Numbered from the stretch's first letter, positions 18,903-28,592 are shown. The stretch is 64,000 nucleotides of DNA from Nocardia sputorum (GCF_027924405.1 NZ_AP026978.1:6944001-7008000), one strand, 5' to 3'. Notes: generated by a model from the letters alone, not told the origin. Numbers and translations: made by a program.

Positions 18903-19541
18903 TTGGCATTGTCGTCCGAAGTGAACGAGGAGCTCGGCAGGGGGGCGTCGCGGCAGGTGATGTGTCACGGGCGTTCCCTCGTACTCGGTGAAGCCACCGA
19001 TGTGGAGTTGTTGCGGGCGCATGTGCGTGGTCAGCGTCACGCGTTCGCCGAGTTGCTGCGCAGGCACAACGATCACCTGTGGCAGACCGCGTTGCGGACG
19101 TCCTACACGCGCGAGGACGCGGCCGATTCGCTTCAGGAAGCGCTCTTGTCGGCGCATCGCACGGCTGCCTCGTTCCGTGCGGAGGCGGAGGTGCGCAGCT
19201 GGCTGCATGCGATCGTGGTGAACGCTTGCCTGGATCGGATCCGCCGCAACAAGACCAGACGCGCGGTGTCGCTGGCGCCGGAGTCGCTGCCCGAGCCCAA
19301 GGACGATCGCGACGAGATGGCCCAGGTGGAGATGTCCATGGACATCGATCGCGCGCTGTTCTCCTTGCCGCCGGATCAGCGGACCGCGCTCGTCGCGGTC
19401 GACGTGGAGGGGTATAGCGTGGCCGAGGCGGCCGCATTGCTCGGTGTGCCCGAGGGAACGATCAAGAGCCGGTGCGCTCGCGCGCGGCAGCGGTTGAAAG
19501 AGCGATTGGATTATCTGCGTGATCCGGGGAACCGGAGGTAG
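18903..19541 (+). CDS. sigM: ECF sigma factor SigM
   Basis: A 212-residue ECF sigma factor orthologous to mycobacterial SigM (Rv3911). Region 2 covers about residues 45-110 (HAFAELLRRHNDHLWQTAL, then DAADSLQEALLSAH and WLHAIVVNACLDRIRR). Region 4 covers about 150-200 with the helix-turn-helix EAAALLGVPEGTIKSRCARARQ. The first codon of the open frame is TTG 18903 behind AAGGGG; GTG 18921 and the ATG encoding MCHGRS are alternatives, so the first 20 residues are uncertain. The cognate anti-sigma factor follows. In mycobacteria SigM controls surface lipids and ESX-linked genes. No typical SigM promoter is obvious upstream. Confidence 0.9.
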   Translation: MALSSEVNEELGRGASRQVMCHGRSLVLGEATDVELLRAHVRGQRHAFAELLRRHNDHLWQTALRTSYTREDAADSLQEALLSAHRTAASFRAEAEVRSWLHAIVVNACLDRIRRNKTRRAVSLAPESLPEPKDDRDEMAQVEMSMDIDRALFSLPPDQRTALVAVDVEGYSVAEAAALLGVPEGTIKSRCARARQRLKERLDYLRDPGNRR

Positions 19542-19643
19542 TTGGGATGCGTCATTAATAGTGACGAACCCCTGAACGATTCAGAGGCAGGCCCCGTCGG
19601 CGAGGGGATCCCCGCGATGTCAGATGCGAACAACGGAGGTGCG

Positions 19644-20426
19644 ATGGCTACCCGGTCCGTGCCGCAGCCCCCGTTCACGTCCGAATTGCTGGCTGACTTG
19701 CACGCCGACAACGTGACGCCGGAGCAGCGTGCGCAATTGTGGCCCGTGGTCTCCCGTGATCAAGAGGCCGTGCGATTCCTGCGCGGTTTGGACGACGTCA
19801 CCGCCGAGTTACGTGCTCTCGGCCGGGATGAGCGCATCATTCACCCGATGCCGGAGGATGTGGCGGCTCGGCTCGCTCTGTTCGTCGACGAACTGGAACC
19901 GCCGGAGGACGCGCCCGACGCTACCGTTCACGAGCTTCCGCGGGCGTGGGCCGGCGAATCCGCCGGGGAAACAAGGATTTCCGAATCCCCGCCGGTGGCA
20001 CTGGACGAGCGGCGCCGTGGCCGATTGCGGTGGTTCGCCGCGGCGGCCGCGGCGATCGTCACCGTGGCGGGTGCGGGGGTGTGGGTCTCGACGTTGCGCG
20101 GCGGTGACGCTCCCGCGCCCACCGCGCAGCCGACCACGGGGAACGACGAATGGGGCGACGATCTCACCGCCACCATGGCCCTCAGCGCGCTCGGCCGTCA
20201 CACCGTCACCGGCTCCCTGGCCGGCCCCGGGGCACTCGAGCGCTGTGTCCGGGCGAACGGTCTCGACCGCACGGTCCTCGGATCGACAGACATCCGATTC
20301 CAGGGCGGGAACGCGGTACTCATCCTGCTCAACGGCCCGCAGCCGCCCAAGATCACCGCCCTGGTGGTCGGAACCGGTTGCGGTACGGGCGATCCCCAGC
20401 GCAAGGCACTGCAGGACATCGGCTGA
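19644..20426 (+). CDS. rsmA: Anti-sigma-M factor
   Basis: A 260-residue single-pass membrane protein in the position of RsmA (Rv3912). The N-terminal cytoplasmic part starts TSELLADLHADNVTPEQRAQLW, as in the mycobacterial protein (TVELLADLQAG). One helix lies near residues 130-153 (RWFAAAAAAIVTVAGAGVWVSTL), followed by an extracytoplasmic domain of about 105 residues with two Cys. No zinc HXXXCXXC motif is present, as expected for this subgroup. I chose ATG 19644 because GGAGG lies at 19635-19639; a TTG at 19542 (GGAGG at 19533) would add 34 residues and is the main alternative. Confidence 0.8.
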   Translation: MATRSVPQPPFTSELLADLHADNVTPEQRAQLWPVVSRDQEAVRFLRGLDDVTAELRALGRDERIIHPMPEDVAARLALFVDELEPPEDAPDATVHELPRAWAGESAGETRISESPPVALDERRRGRLRWFAAAAAAIVTVAGAGVWVSTLRGGDAPAPTAQPTTGNDEWGDDLTATMALSALGRHTVTGSLAGPGALERCVRANGLDRTVLGSTDIRFQGGNAVLILLNGPQPPKITALVVGTGCGTGDPQRKALQDIG

Positions 20427-20534
20427 CCGTGCGATCTGGACCACCCGCGCGGTGTGACCCCGCCGACGCGGGAACAACAGCCATTACCCTGTTGTTGACC
20501 GACACGTCCGATCGAATCTTCCCGGAAGGGCCCC

Positions 20535-21551
20535 ATGAGCGAGCGTAGCGAGCAAGTAAGCGACACCGGCGCGCCAGTTCGCGATCTGATCATCATCGGC
20601 TCCGGACCTGCCGGCTACACGGCCGCCGTCTACGCCGGCCGCGCCGAGCTCCAGCCGCTGCAGTTCGAGGGGACCCAGTTCGGCGGTGCGCTGATGACCA
20701 CCACCGAGGTCGAGAACTTTCCCGGCTTCCGCGGCGGCATCATGGGCCCGGATCTCATGGAGGAGATGCGCGAGCAGGCGAAACGGTTCGGCGCGGACAT
20801 CCGCACCGAGGACGTGGACGCCGTCGACCTGACCGGCCCGGTCAAGAAGGTCGTCGTCGGCGGCGAAACTTTCGAGGCCTACGCCGTCATCCTCGCCATG
20901 GGCTCGGCCGCGCGCTACCTGAACGTCCCGGGCGAACAGCGGTTGCTCGGCCGCGGCGTCAGCGCCTGCGCCACCTGTGACGGCTTCTTCTTCAAGGGGC
21001 AGGACATCGTGGTGGTCGGCGGCGGCGACTCCGCGATGGAAGAGGCGACCTTCCTGACCAAGTTCGCCTCCAGCGTGACCATCGTGCACCGCCGCGAGGA
21101 ATTCCGCGCTTCCCGCATCATGCTGGAGCGTGCGAAGGCGAACGAGAAGATCAAGTTCGTGCTCAACGCCGAAGTGGTCGAGGTGCACGGTGAGAACAGC
21201 GTCACCCACCTGACCCTGCGGGACACCCGCACCGGCGAGACCTCCGAACTGGCCGCCACCGGCCTGTTCGTCGCGATCGGCCACGACCCGCGCAGCGAGC
21301 TCGTCAGAGGCCAGGTCGCCCTGGACGACGAGGGATATGTGCTGGTGAACGACCCCACGACCGCGACCGACATCCCCGGCGTCTTCGCCGCGGGCGATCT
21401 GGTCGACCACACTTACCGTCAGGCGATCACCGCCGCGGGCACGGGCTGCCGCGCGGCCATCGATGCCGAGCGCTGGTTGGCCGAGCAGGGCGACATCACC
21501 TCGAACACTCTCGCCCACGCGGGCGAGTCGGTGACCGTCCCCGCCAACTGA
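20535..21551 (+). CDS. trxB: Thioredoxin reductase
   Basis: A 338-residue NADPH thioredoxin reductase. The FAD-binding GxGxxG is in [17 protein letters not shown], the redox-active disulfide in CATCDG (about residue 150), the NADP site in [15 protein letters not shown], and the C-terminal FAD motif in GVFAAGDL. It supplies electrons to TrxA 57 bases downstream. The first residues ([10 protein letters not shown]) are encoded by a GAGCGAGCGTAGCGAGC short repeat and are not part of the fold. GGAAGGG precedes the ATG. Confidence 0.96.
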   Translation: MSERSEQVSDTGAPVRDLIIIGSGPAGYTAAVYAGRAELQPLQFEGTQFGGALMTTTEVENFPGFRGGIMGPDLMEEMREQAKRFGADIRTEDVDAVDLTGPVKKVVVGGETFEAYAVILAMGSAARYLNVPGEQRLLGRGVSACATCDGFFFKGQDIVVVGGGDSAMEEATFLTKFASSVTIVHRREEFRASRIMLERAKANEKIKFVLNAEVVEVHGENSVTHLTLRDTRTGETSELAATGLFVAIGHDPRSELVRGQVALDDEGYVLVNDPTTATDIPGVFAAGDLVDHTYRQAITAAGTGCRAAIDAERWLAEQGDITSNTLAHAGESVTVPAN

Positions 21552-21608
21552 GTTCGCACCGGACCAGCTACACACCTTTCGTTTCGCTGTATCGCTAGGA
21601 GAACACCC

Positions 21609-21941
21609 ATGTCCAAGTCCGCCAACACGGTTGTCGTCACCGACGCGACCTTCGCCGACGACGTGCTGCTGAGTGAGAAGCCCGTCCTCGTCGATTTCTG
21701 GGCCGACTGGTGCGGGCCGTGCAAGATGGTCGCGCCCGTCCTGGAGGAGATCGCCGGTGCGCACGCGGACAAGCTGACCATCGCGAAGCTGGACGTGGAC
21801 GCCAACCCGAGCACCGCCCGCGATTATCAGATCCTCTCGCTGCCCACTATGATGCTGTTCCGCGGCGGTAAGCCGGTCAAGCAGATCGTCGGGGCGAAGG
21901 GCAAGGCGGCTCTTCTGCGCGAACTCGAAGACGTCATCTGA
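21609..21941 (+). CDS. trxA: Thioredoxin
   Basis: A 110-residue thioredoxin with the canonical WCGPC active site near residue 34, the buried Asp in VLVDFWADW, and the cis-Pro in LSLPTMMLF. It is reduced by the adjacent TrxB and acts as the general dithiol donor (mycobacterial TrxC position, Rv3914). AGGAGA precedes the ATG at 21609. Length and all key residues are normal. Confidence 0.96.
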   Translation: MSKSANTVVVTDATFADDVLLSEKPVLVDFWADWCGPCKMVAPVLEEIAGAHADKLTIAKLDVDANPSTARDYQILSLPTMMLFRGGKPVKQIVGAKGKAALLRELEDVI

Positions 21942-22100
21942 CGACGCGATCCGACGACGCGCCGTAGGATGCCCTGGACCCGGGGTTGTCGAAACCTGGT
22001 CCGGGTCTGAGACAATCGACCGACGTTCCGGTCGTGCGAAGGTGTATCCCATCGCATGAGTGGGTACCTGCGGGTTGACGGAAGGAAAGGGCTCTCACGC

Positions 22101-23294
22101 ATGCACCGACTTCGTCACGGCGATTCCGGTCCAGCCGTAGCAGAGGTTCGGAGCACCCTGGCAAGCCTCGGGTTCCTACACGCGCACGTCGGTACCGATC
22201 AGGCGGACGCACGCGAATATTGGAAGGACACGGAGGTGTCCTTCGACCACCACCTCGACTCCGCGGTTCGCGCGTTCCAGCAGCATCGCGGTCTGCTCGT
22301 CGACGGGGTGGTCGGTCCGGCGACCTACCGGGCGCTCAAGGAGGCGTCCTACCGGCTCGGCGCGCGCACGCTGATCTATCAGCTGTCCGCGCCGCTCTAC
22401 GGCGACGACGTGGCCACGCTCCAGCGCAGGCTGCAGGACCTCGGCTTCTACGTGCACCGGGTCGACGGCTACTTCGGTCCGCACACCCATGACGCGCTGA
22501 CCGCTTTCCAGCGGGAGATCGGGCTGTCGGCCGACGGCATCTGCGGACCCGACACGCTGCGCTCGCTGGACCTGCTCGGCGCCCGGGTGACCGGAGGCAA
22601 TCCGCACCGGATCGCCGAGGAAGAAGTGGTGCACCGGGCGGGGCCGCAGCTGACGGGCAAGCGAATCGTCATCGATCCGGGTCTCGGCGGGTCGGACAAG
22701 GGATGTGCCGTACCCACCGAGTACGGCGACGTCTACGAGTCGGAAATCCTGTGGGACTTGGCCAGCCGGCTCGAGGGACGGATGGCGGCCACGGGTATGG
22801 AGACCTTCTTGTCGCGTCCGTGGGGCGCCAACCCCACCGACGTTGAGCGCGCGGACACGTCCAACGCCTTCGACGCGGATCTGATGATTTCGCTGCGCTG
22901 TGCCACCAACCCGAGCCCGCTGGCCAACGGCGTGGCCGGGTTCTACTTCGGCAACTCGCACGGCTCGGTGTCCATGATCGGACAGGTGCTGGCCGGCTTC
23001 ATCCAGCGCGAGGTGGTCGCCCGGACGTCGCTGCAGGACTGCCGTACCCATGCGCGCACCTGGGACCTGTTGCGCCTCACCAAGATGCCGACGGTGCAGG
23101 TGGACATCGGTTATCTGACCAACGAATACGACGCTTCGGTGCTCACCAACCCGCGCATGCGCGACGTGATCGCCGAGGCCATTCTGATCTCGGTGAAGCG
23201 GCTGTATCTGCTGGGGCAGGACGACCAGCCGACCGGTACGTACACCTTCGCGGAGCTGCTGGCCGAGGAGCTGGCCGCCGCGGACCGGATGTAG
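22101..23294 (+). CDS. cwlM: CwlM, pseudo-amidase regulator of peptidoglycan synthesis
   Basis: A 397-residue protein with two N-terminal peptidoglycan-binding repeats (AVRAFQQHRGLLVDGVVG and ALTAFQREIGLSADGICG) and a C-terminal Amidase_3 domain. Zinc ligands of true amidases are missing: IDPGLGG replaces IDPGHGG, SLRCAT replaces the SIHAN-type His motif, and VDIGYLTN has Asp instead of catalytic Glu. This fits mycobacterial CwlM, a cytoplasmic PknB substrate that activates MurA rather than cutting peptidoglycan. I use ATG 22101; the frame is open from 22056. It follows trxA as in mycobacteria. A terminator lies at 23318. Confidence 0.92.
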   Translation: MHRLRHGDSGPAVAEVRSTLASLGFLHAHVGTDQADAREYWKDTEVSFDHHLDSAVRAFQQHRGLLVDGVVGPATYRALKEASYRLGARTLIYQLSAPLYGDDVATLQRRLQDLGFYVHRVDGYFGPHTHDALTAFQREIGLSADGICGPDTLRSLDLLGARVTGGNPHRIAEEEVVHRAGPQLTGKRIVIDPGLGGSDKGCAVPTEYGDVYESEILWDLASRLEGRMAATGMETFLSRPWGANPTDVERADTSNAFDADLMISLRCATNPSPLANGVAGFYFGNSHGSVSMIGQVLAGFIQREVVARTSLQDCRTHARTWDLLRLTKMPTVQVDIGYLTNEYDASVLTNPRMRDVIAEAILISVKRLYLLGQDDQPTGTYTFAELLAEELAAADRM

Positions 23295-23317
23295 CTTCGC
23301 CTTCCATCTTTCGAAGC

Positions 23318-23352
23318 GCCCCCTGACCTGTCGAATCGGCCAGGGGGCTTTT
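23318..23352 (+). terminator. Rho-independent terminator after cwlM
   Basis: GCCCCCTG (23318-23325) pairs with CAGGGGGC (23341-23348), extended by ACC/GGC partial pairing, and is followed by TTTTCGTT. It closes the rightward pcnA-side block just before the leftward par arm. Confidence 0.85.
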
Positions 23353-23363
23353 CGTTGTCTGGC

Positions 23364-24125
23364 TCAGCGCGCTCCGATACGAGTCGGCACGGTCATCGAC
23401 GCCGCGGCGAGCAGCTGATCCAACGCCCGTTCGACGTCTTCCTTCCAGCCGTGGTCCGAGTCGAGTTCCAACCGCAACCGCGGGAACCGGTGATGCGGGG
23501 CCACCACCTCGAAGCCGACATCTTCCAGGAAGTCGGCATCGATCATGCAGCTCTCCGGTGAGCACTCGGTCGTGGCGCTCGCGCTCTTGATCGGGGCGAC
23601 GATCCGCTCGAGCAATGTCATCGAGCCGGACCGCTCCGACAGCGCCTGCGTCGCCGGGTGGGTCCGGATGCCGAATGCCTCCAGAGCTCGCACGCCACGG
23701 CGCACCAGGTCCGCCACCACAGCCTGGATGAGGTGGTGGGCGACATCGGCATCCCGATAGGGAAATTCGGCCCGCAGCGTGGTCAGCAGGACCGCGTCCG
23801 GGCTCACCGGGGAAGTGGGGAAGAGGGTGGCCCGGGGCACCGCGCTGGGCGGTGCGTAGAAGGCGCAGCCGGCGACGTTACCGTCGACGTTCGCCACCTG
23901 CCCGCACGAACCCCACTCCAGCATGACCGTGGACAACCAGGCTTCCTTCTCGAACACCGGATCGCTGAAGTTGCGCGAATCCTCGGCCACCGCGGGGTCC
24001 ATCTCCCAGAAGACACAGCGCCGCGCATGCGCGGGAAGCTTCTCCAGTCCGCCGAGGGTTAGTGCTGTGACGCTGGTCGACACCGCTCTGCTCAGCCTCC
24101 AGCTGTCCGATTCATCCACGCTCAC
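23364..24125 (-). CDS. GNAT-family acetyltransferase next to parB
   Basis: A 253-residue protein with the position and sequence pattern of mycobacterial Rv3916c, a GNAT-like acetyltransferase always found beside parB. Recognisable parts are the N-terminal segment with RRCVFWEMDP, the VAGCAFYAPPSAVPRA strand and the VADLVRRGVRALEAFGIR helix. A Cys-containing insert (TTECSPESCMIDADFLEDVGF) resembles iron-sulphur-coordinating or structural Cys pairs in relatives. The acceptor substrate is unknown. It is transcribed in the parAB direction, 209 bases downstream of parB. Confidence 0.85.
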   Translation of the reverse strand: MSVDESDSWRLSRAVSTSVTALTLGGLEKLPAHARRCVFWEMDPAVAEDSRNFSDPVFEKEAWLSTVMLEWGSCGQVANVDGNVAGCAFYAPPSAVPRATLFPTSPVSPDAVLLTTLRAEFPYRDADVAHHLIQAVVADLVRRGVRALEAFGIRTHPATQALSERSGSMTLLERIVAPIKSASATTECSPESCMIDADFLEDVGFEVVAPHHRFPRLRLELDSDHGWKEDVERALDQLLAAASMTVPTRIGAR

Positions 24126-24334
24126 GTCGCATCAACGTTTGCTCGCCAGCAAGAATAAGCGATCAAGGGGAACCCGCCTCATTCCATGTCGCTGTGCTGT
24201 TGGTCAGAAGAACTTGTGTTGCTTCGCCGGGAGCGATGGGCGCTCCACGGCCGCGTGAATTCCTGCCGTCACAGTGACGTTTCGGCCCGGAACTCGCGCC
24301 TATGGAAACCACAAGTTGAATTTCGTCACTTCTG

Positions 24335-25348
24335 TCACACGGTAGGTGCGTTCTGCTCCATCAGGGCGACAATCCGCTCGAGGTCTTCCACCGACCCGAA
24401 CTCGACGACGATCTTGCCTTTGCGCTTGCCCATACTCACCAGGACCCGAGTATCGAAGGAGCCGGACAACCGATCGGCCACGGCTTGTAGGCCGGGCATC
24501 TCGATCGGCTTGCGACGGACGACGGGAGAGGGCGCGGCCGCGTCCTGCTCTCGGTTCGCCAGCATGACGGCTTCCTCGGTAGCCCGGACCGAGAGTCCCT
24601 CGGCGACGATTCGGGCGGCGAGCACCTCTTGAGCGTCCGCACCCGCTTCGAGACCGAGCAGTGCTCGCGCGTGTCCGGCGGACAGTACGCCCGCCGCGAC
24701 CCGGCGCTGCACCGGGATAGGCAACTTCAGTAGACGGATCATATTCGTCACGACCGGGCGAGAGCGGCCGATTCGGGCAGCCAATTCCTCGTGGGTGACA
24801 TCGAATTCCTCCAGCAGCTGCTGGTAGGCCGCCGCCTCTTCGAGTGGATTCAGCTGCACCCGGTGGATGTTCTCCAGCAGGGCGTCGCGCAGCATCGACT
24901 CGTCCGCGGTCTCCCGCACGATCGCGGGAATGGCAGCCAGCCCCGCCTCCTGGCAGGCCCGCCAGCGCCGCTCGCCCATGACCAGCTGATAGCGATCCAC
25001 GCCCGGCTCGGTCCGGCGCACCACGATCGGCTGCATCAAACCGAACTCACGAATCGAATGCACCAACTCGGCCAGCGCGTCCTCTTCGAAGACTGTGCGC
25101 GGCTGCTTCGGATTCGGTTCGATCTGGTCCGGCGGGATCTCACGGTAGACAGCGCCGCCTGCCTCGAGTTCGGCGTTGTCGGCGGGATCGGGTACCCGAT
25201 GCAGGTAGGTTGCGGGCGGCTGCGGCCCCACCGGATCCAGACCGATGACACTCGCAGCGGCGCTGCTGAGGCCCGGTGCTGTCGTCGGTGTCGTCGGGAT
25301 CAGCGCGGCGAGACCGCGCCCGAGCCCACCCTTCTTCGCCTGACTCAT
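24335..25348 (-). CDS. parB: Chromosome partitioning protein ParB
   Basis: A 337-residue ParB, the CTPase clamp that loads at parS near oriC and spreads to organise segregation. It starts [14 protein letters not shown] as in all actinobacterial ParB. The ParB/Sulfiredoxin domain has [21 protein letters not shown] and [13 protein letters not shown] (CTP-binding motif). The helix-turn-helix domain has [19 protein letters not shown], and the C-terminal dimerisation domain ends at residue 337. The ATG complement is 25346-25348. It lies 70 bases after parA and is probably co-transcribed. Confidence 0.96.
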   Translation of the reverse strand: MSQAKKGGLGRGLAALIPTTPTTAPGLSSAAASVIGLDPVGPQPPATYLHRVPDPADNAELEAGGAVYREIPPDQIEPNPKQPRTVFEEDALAELVHSIREFGLMQPIVVRRTEPGVDRYQLVMGERRWRACQEAGLAAIPAIVRETADESMLRDALLENIHRVQLNPLEEAAAYQQLLEEFDVTHEELAARIGRSRPVVTNMIRLLKLPIPVQRRVAAGVLSAGHARALLGLEAGADAQEVLAARIVAEGLSVRATEEAVMLANREQDAAAPSPVVRRKPIEMPGLQAVADRLSGSFDTRVLVSMGKRKGKIVVEFGSVEDLERIVALMEQNAPTV

Positions 25349-25418
25349 CGGTCTACCGACCCCTTCCTCGTTCCGCCACCAAACCGGACTGTGCCGAGCA
25401 TCGACACCACTGGCCGAA

Positions 25419-26429
25419 TCACTCCGCCGACTTCGTCGCGGCGACGCGCGGAGCCACCGCGCGGGCCGCCATCTCGCGTCCGGCATCCAGGTAGCTCATC
25501 GCGCCCCGGGAGCCTGGATCATAATCGAGCACCGTCATGCCGTAACCCGGCGCCTCCGACACCTTCACACTGCGCGGAATCACCGACCGCAGCACGACAT
25601 CGCCGAAGTGTCCGCGGACCTCCTCGGCGACCTGGTCGGCCAACTTGGTGCGTCCGTCGTACATCGTGAGGATCACGGTGGAGACGTGGAGTTCGGGGTT
25701 CAAGTGCGCCTGCACCAGACCGATATTGCGCAGCAACTGGCCGACGCCCTCCAGCGCGTAGTACTCGCACTGGATCGGGATCAGCACCTCCTTTGCCGCG
25801 ACGAGCGCGTTGACCGTCAGCAGCCCCAGGGACGGCGGGCAGTCGATCATCACGTAATCGATGTCGTATCCGGCGATATTCGCCTCTTGGATTGCGGCTT
25901 TCAGCCGGCCCTCCCTGGCCACCATCGACACGAGTTCGATCTCGGCGCCCGCCAGGTCGATGGTCGCGGGGATGCACAGGAGACGTTCACTGTGCGGACT
26001 CGTCTGGATAGCTTCTCTGACCGAGACCTCGCCGATGAGCAACTCGTAGCTGGAGGGGACACCCGAATGATGCTCGATGCCGAGGGCAGTGCTGGCGTTG
26101 CCCTGGGGGTCGAGATCGATCACGAGAACCGTCATCCCTTGATGCGCCAGGGCGGCCGCCAGATTCACCGCGGTGGTCGTCTTCCCGACGCCGCCTTTCT
26201 GATTGGCGATCGTGATGATCCGTTGCTCGTGCGGTTTCGGCACAGTCACCTTTCCTGGATGGAGGACCTGACTTGCACGTTGCGCTTCGGCAGCTATCGG
26301 GGTCTCACTAGGGGAGATGTGCCCGAACGGGGTACTTCCGAATGCATCCGCGTCGAAATTGCTGGAGTCCAGCATCCCCGGCACGCGCGACGTTGTTTCC
26401 CGTGAAACATTCGCCGGACCGCTCGACAT
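25419..26429 (-). CDS. parA: Chromosome partitioning ATPase ParA
   Basis: A 336-residue ParA/Soj with the deviant Walker [10 protein letters not shown], Walker A' [14 protein letters not shown] and Walker [12 protein letters not shown]. It has a 65-residue N-terminal extension typical of Mycobacteriales. Codons 7-12 (NVSRETT) contain a one-mismatch parS site (26394-26409), so the gene's own 5' end is a ParB loading site. Together with ParB it drives origin segregation and, in this order, interacts with the polar scaffold Wag31. It is transcribed leftward, away from a parS-rich gap of 1.2 kb. Confidence 0.96.
   Translation of the reverse strand: MSSGPANVSRETTSRVPGMLDSSNFDADAFGSTPFGHISPSETPIAAEAQRASQVLHPGKVTVPKPHEQRIITIANQKGGVGKTTTAVNLAAALAHQGMTVLVIDLDPQGNASTALGIEHHSGVPSSYELLIGEVSVREAIQTSPHSERLLCIPATIDLAGAEIELVSMVAREGRLKAAIQEANIAGYDIDYVMIDCPPSLGLLTVNALVAAKEVLIPIQCEYYALEGVGQLLRNIGLVQAHLNPELHVSTVILTMYDGRTKLADQVAEEVRGHFGDVVLRSVIPRSVKVSEAPGYGMTVLDYDPGSRGAMSYLDAGREMAARAVAPRVAATKSAE
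26394..26409. promoter_or_regulatory. parS site in parA codons 7-12
   Basis: TGTTTCCCGTGAAACA, one mismatch to the consensus TGTTTCACGTGAAACA. Confidence 0.75.
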
Positions 26430-26717
26430 AGACAGCTCCTAACCCGAGAACTTCAGAACACGTACGCGCGACGGGACGGATCGGCGCCGTGTGTGCAACA
26501 GCCTTTGTCGGATCGAACACGATGCACAACCGGGTTCGCGGCGCCCGATCGACCGAGCGGAGCTCCTCGCCGTTGTGACAACCAGATCCCTCCGTGGCAC
26601 CTACGCTCACGCCCGACGCCCACTAGCTTGCCAGCACTGAGCGGTTTAAGAAAGCTGAATCGCGGCGAGGCGCAGAGCGACACGCGAATCCGCACGAATT
26701 CACCCCGCCGCGCGCGC

Positions 26718-26733
26718 TGTTTCACATGAAACA
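26718..26733. promoter_or_regulatory. parS site upstream of parA
   Basis: TGTTTCACATGAAACA, one mismatch to the consensus, in the non-coding parA-rsmG gap. Confidence 0.8.
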
Positions 26734-27141
26734 TTGGCTTGTGCCGCGCGGCCGACGGTGGGGAGTAGGCGGCGCCGGGTGCGACGCGGCCCTCTGCGGA
26801 TGCCGGATAACCACTCACAGCGACGGTTTGACCGTTGGGTGGTGATCGTCAAGCCGGGACGTCGGACGTGCTGCCGTCCGGCGCGAGACCGGCCGCATCA
26901 CCGCCCATCGACTTATCCCGCGCCGACCTTTTCGTGTCGACATGGCGGCGCACCAGTTTGACTGCGCGCCAGAAGCACGAGCGGACGAAGCGGCGCGCCA
27001 TGCCCTGCCCCATGCGGTGAGCGAGAAGCTCACGAGGTGCGAAGTTCTGCTTGGCGGCGGTGTCGCAACCAGCTCGGTTCACGCCCGAGCGTGAGTTCTC
27101 TACGGGCGCTGGGCGTTCAAGGTCGAGCCGAACGCGCAGCA

Positions 27142-27157
27142 TGATTCACGTGAAACA
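27142..27157. promoter_or_regulatory. parS site left of serA remnant
   Basis: TGATTCACGTGAAACA, one mismatch to the consensus; the central CACGTG is intact. Confidence 0.8.
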
Positions 27158-27187
27158 TCGCCGAATCTCGCTGCCACCACGTCAGGC

Positions 27188-27316
27188 AACGAGCTGCCGG
27201 TCAGCGTCGAGGTCCAGGTGCGCGGCGAGCTGGCCGCGCAGGAGGTCGCCGTGCTGGAGCTGTCCGCGCTGCGCGGCATCTTCTCCGCGCTGGTCGAGGA
27301 CCAGGTCACCTTCGTC
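27188..27316 (+). pseudogene. serA: serA fragment (3-phosphoglycerate dehydrogenase)
   Basis: Forty-three codons read NELPVSVEVQVRGELAAQE and onward through LSALRGIFSALVEDQVTFV. They match, almost residue for residue, the intervening (ASB) domain of actinobacterial type 1 SerA, where this block is followed by NAPALA. Similarity stops abruptly at both ends (SPNLAATTSG before, MRTRSV after), and no catalytic or ACT domain is nearby. The functional serA is expected elsewhere, so this is a transposed or duplicated remnant. It lies between two parS sites. An alternative, convergent low-complexity coding, is unlikely given the length of the match; I compared from memory. Confidence 0.8.
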
Positions 27317-27400
27317 ATGAGAACGCGCTCGGTTTGCATCGTCATACGGGGTCGAATGATCGGTCGTTCGGGGCTGTCTCGGCGATGCCTAGCTGCCACT

Positions 27401-27416
27401 GGATTCACGTGAAACA
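27401..27416. promoter_or_regulatory. parS site right of serA remnant
   Basis: GGATTCACGTGAAACA. It shares ATTCACGTGAAACAT with the 27142 site; the two bracket the serA fragment. Confidence 0.75.
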
Positions 27417-27658
27417 TGCGGCACAGTTCAGGCCTCAGCGGCTAGGCGTCCGCTCGCGGAGCGGGGACAGTCTCGGTACCGCGCCCCAGATCGGAAGTAC
27501 TCCACAGATCGGGTTCGAGTCATGGTGATGCGCGCCCATTCGAGTGCGCCGCACCATCCACACGCACCGTGTGACCAAGGTCAGATCAACCATTCCGTCA
27601 GGGTGACGAAATGACCGCTGGTCCCAGCTCGAACCGGGAACCTTCGCGATCGAAGCTG

Positions 27659-28450
27659 CTACTCGGCCTTGCGTGCGGCACGCTTGCGCGCGCGGTCCGT
27701 TGCTGTCTTGCGAACCGTCTTGCCTTCGCGTTCGACCGCTCGTTCGGCGCGCCGCCGCGAGGTGCGCTCGGCGCGAGGAAGTCGCTCCGCGCTGATCACC
27801 ACGGTGGGCGTGTCCACCAGACCGACGCCGCATTCCAACACGATGGCATTGCCGGCTCCGGCTTTCGCCAGCGCCTCGCCGTCGCGTTCGAGTTCCTCTG
27901 CCGCGCTGGCGCCTTTGAGAGCGAGCATGTGTCCGTGGTCGCGAAGGAGGGGGAGAGACCACTGAGCGAGTTTCCCGAGGGGGGCCACCGCACGGGACGT
28001 GACAACGTCCGCGCCGCCGGCCTCCTTCATCACGCCGGACTGTTCGGCGCGCCCACGTACCACGGTCACATCGAGTCCGACCGATTCGATGAACTCGCTC
28101 AGGAAAACGGTTCGGCGCAGCAGGGGCTCGACCAAGGTGATCCGGAGGTCCGGTCGAGCGATCGCGAGCGGGATGCCGGGCAAGCCCGCGCCGCTGCCGA
28201 TGTCGACCACGGAAGCGCCCTCGGCGATCAACTCACCGAGCACCGCGCAGTTGAGCAGGTGGCGATCCCACAGGCGGGGCACCTCGCGTGGGCCGATCAA
28301 CCCGCGTTCCACGCCCGCGGTCGCGAGCGCTGTGCAATATCGACGCGCGAGATCGAGTCGGTCGCCGAAGACGGTGGCCGCCGACGCGGGTGGTTCCAGC
28401 TCCGCGGGTACGGCGGTGGTTCCACCGAGATCTCGTTCCACGTGAAACAT
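27659..28450 (-). CDS. rsmG: 16S rRNA (guanine(527)-N7)-methyltransferase
   Basis: A 263-residue RsmG/GidB that methylates G527 of 16S rRNA; loss of function gives low-level streptomycin resistance. The SAM-binding motif is [20 protein letters not shown], followed by [15 protein letters not shown] and [13 protein letters not shown] basic C-terminal tail ([17 protein letters not shown]) of about 40 residues is an actinobacterial extension. The ATG lies inside a parS site; GGAAGG is directly adjacent to it and ten bases from a GTG three codons on, so initiation may use that GTG (28441). Confidence 0.94.
   Translation of the reverse strand: MFHVERDLGGTTAVPAELEPPASAATVFGDRLDLARRYCTALATAGVERGLIGPREVPRLWDRHLLNCAVLGELIAEGASVVDIGSGAGLPGIPLAIARPDLRITLVEPLLRRTVFLSEFIESVGLDVTVVRGRAEQSGVMKEAGGADVVTSRAVAPLGKLAQWSLPLLRDHGHMLALKGASAAEELERDGEALAKAGAGNAIVLECGVGLVDTPTVVISAERLPRAERTSRRRAERAVEREGKTVRKTATDRARKRAARKAE
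28434..28449. promoter_or_regulatory. parS site over the rsmG start codon
   Basis: CGTTCCACGTGAAACA. Read leftward it encodes the first residues MFHVE of RsmG. Confidence 0.8.
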
Positions 28451-28505
28451 CCTTCCGAACTCGGTTCGATCTACGAGCGAGCAATCGGGCTCCGAACACG
28501 AACAA

Positions 28506-28531
28506 GGCCCCCGGTCCGAAGACCAGAGGCC
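28506..28531 (-). terminator. Terminator between jag and rsmG
   Basis: On the complement, GGCC-TCT-GGTC-TTCG-GACC-GGG-GGCC forms a hairpin capped by a stable UUCG tetraloop and followed by TTGTTCGTG. It lies downstream of jag in the direction of transcription. Confidence 0.65.
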
Positions 28532-28592
28532 CTATCCAACCACTACCCGTCCGGGCCGCGAAACATGCCGCCCGCTTCGGGGATGCCACGGC

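Larger units (their letters stand above)
26430..27658. other. 1.2-kb parS-rich non-coding region with serA remnant
   Basis: No intact gene is supported between parA and rsmG. The region carries three parS sites (26718, 27142, 27401) and a 43-codon serA fragment at 27188-27316. Several open frames start MFHV only because a parS site reads that way on the complement; their products show no family resemblance. The 26430-26717 and 27417-27658 parts show nothing I recognise apart from presumed parA promoter sequence. Confidence 0.65.

Noticed and set aside
26453..27417. Several frames beginning MFHV in the parA-rsmG gap
   Set aside because: The MFHV start is the parS palindrome read on the complement; the downstream residues show no family resemblance.
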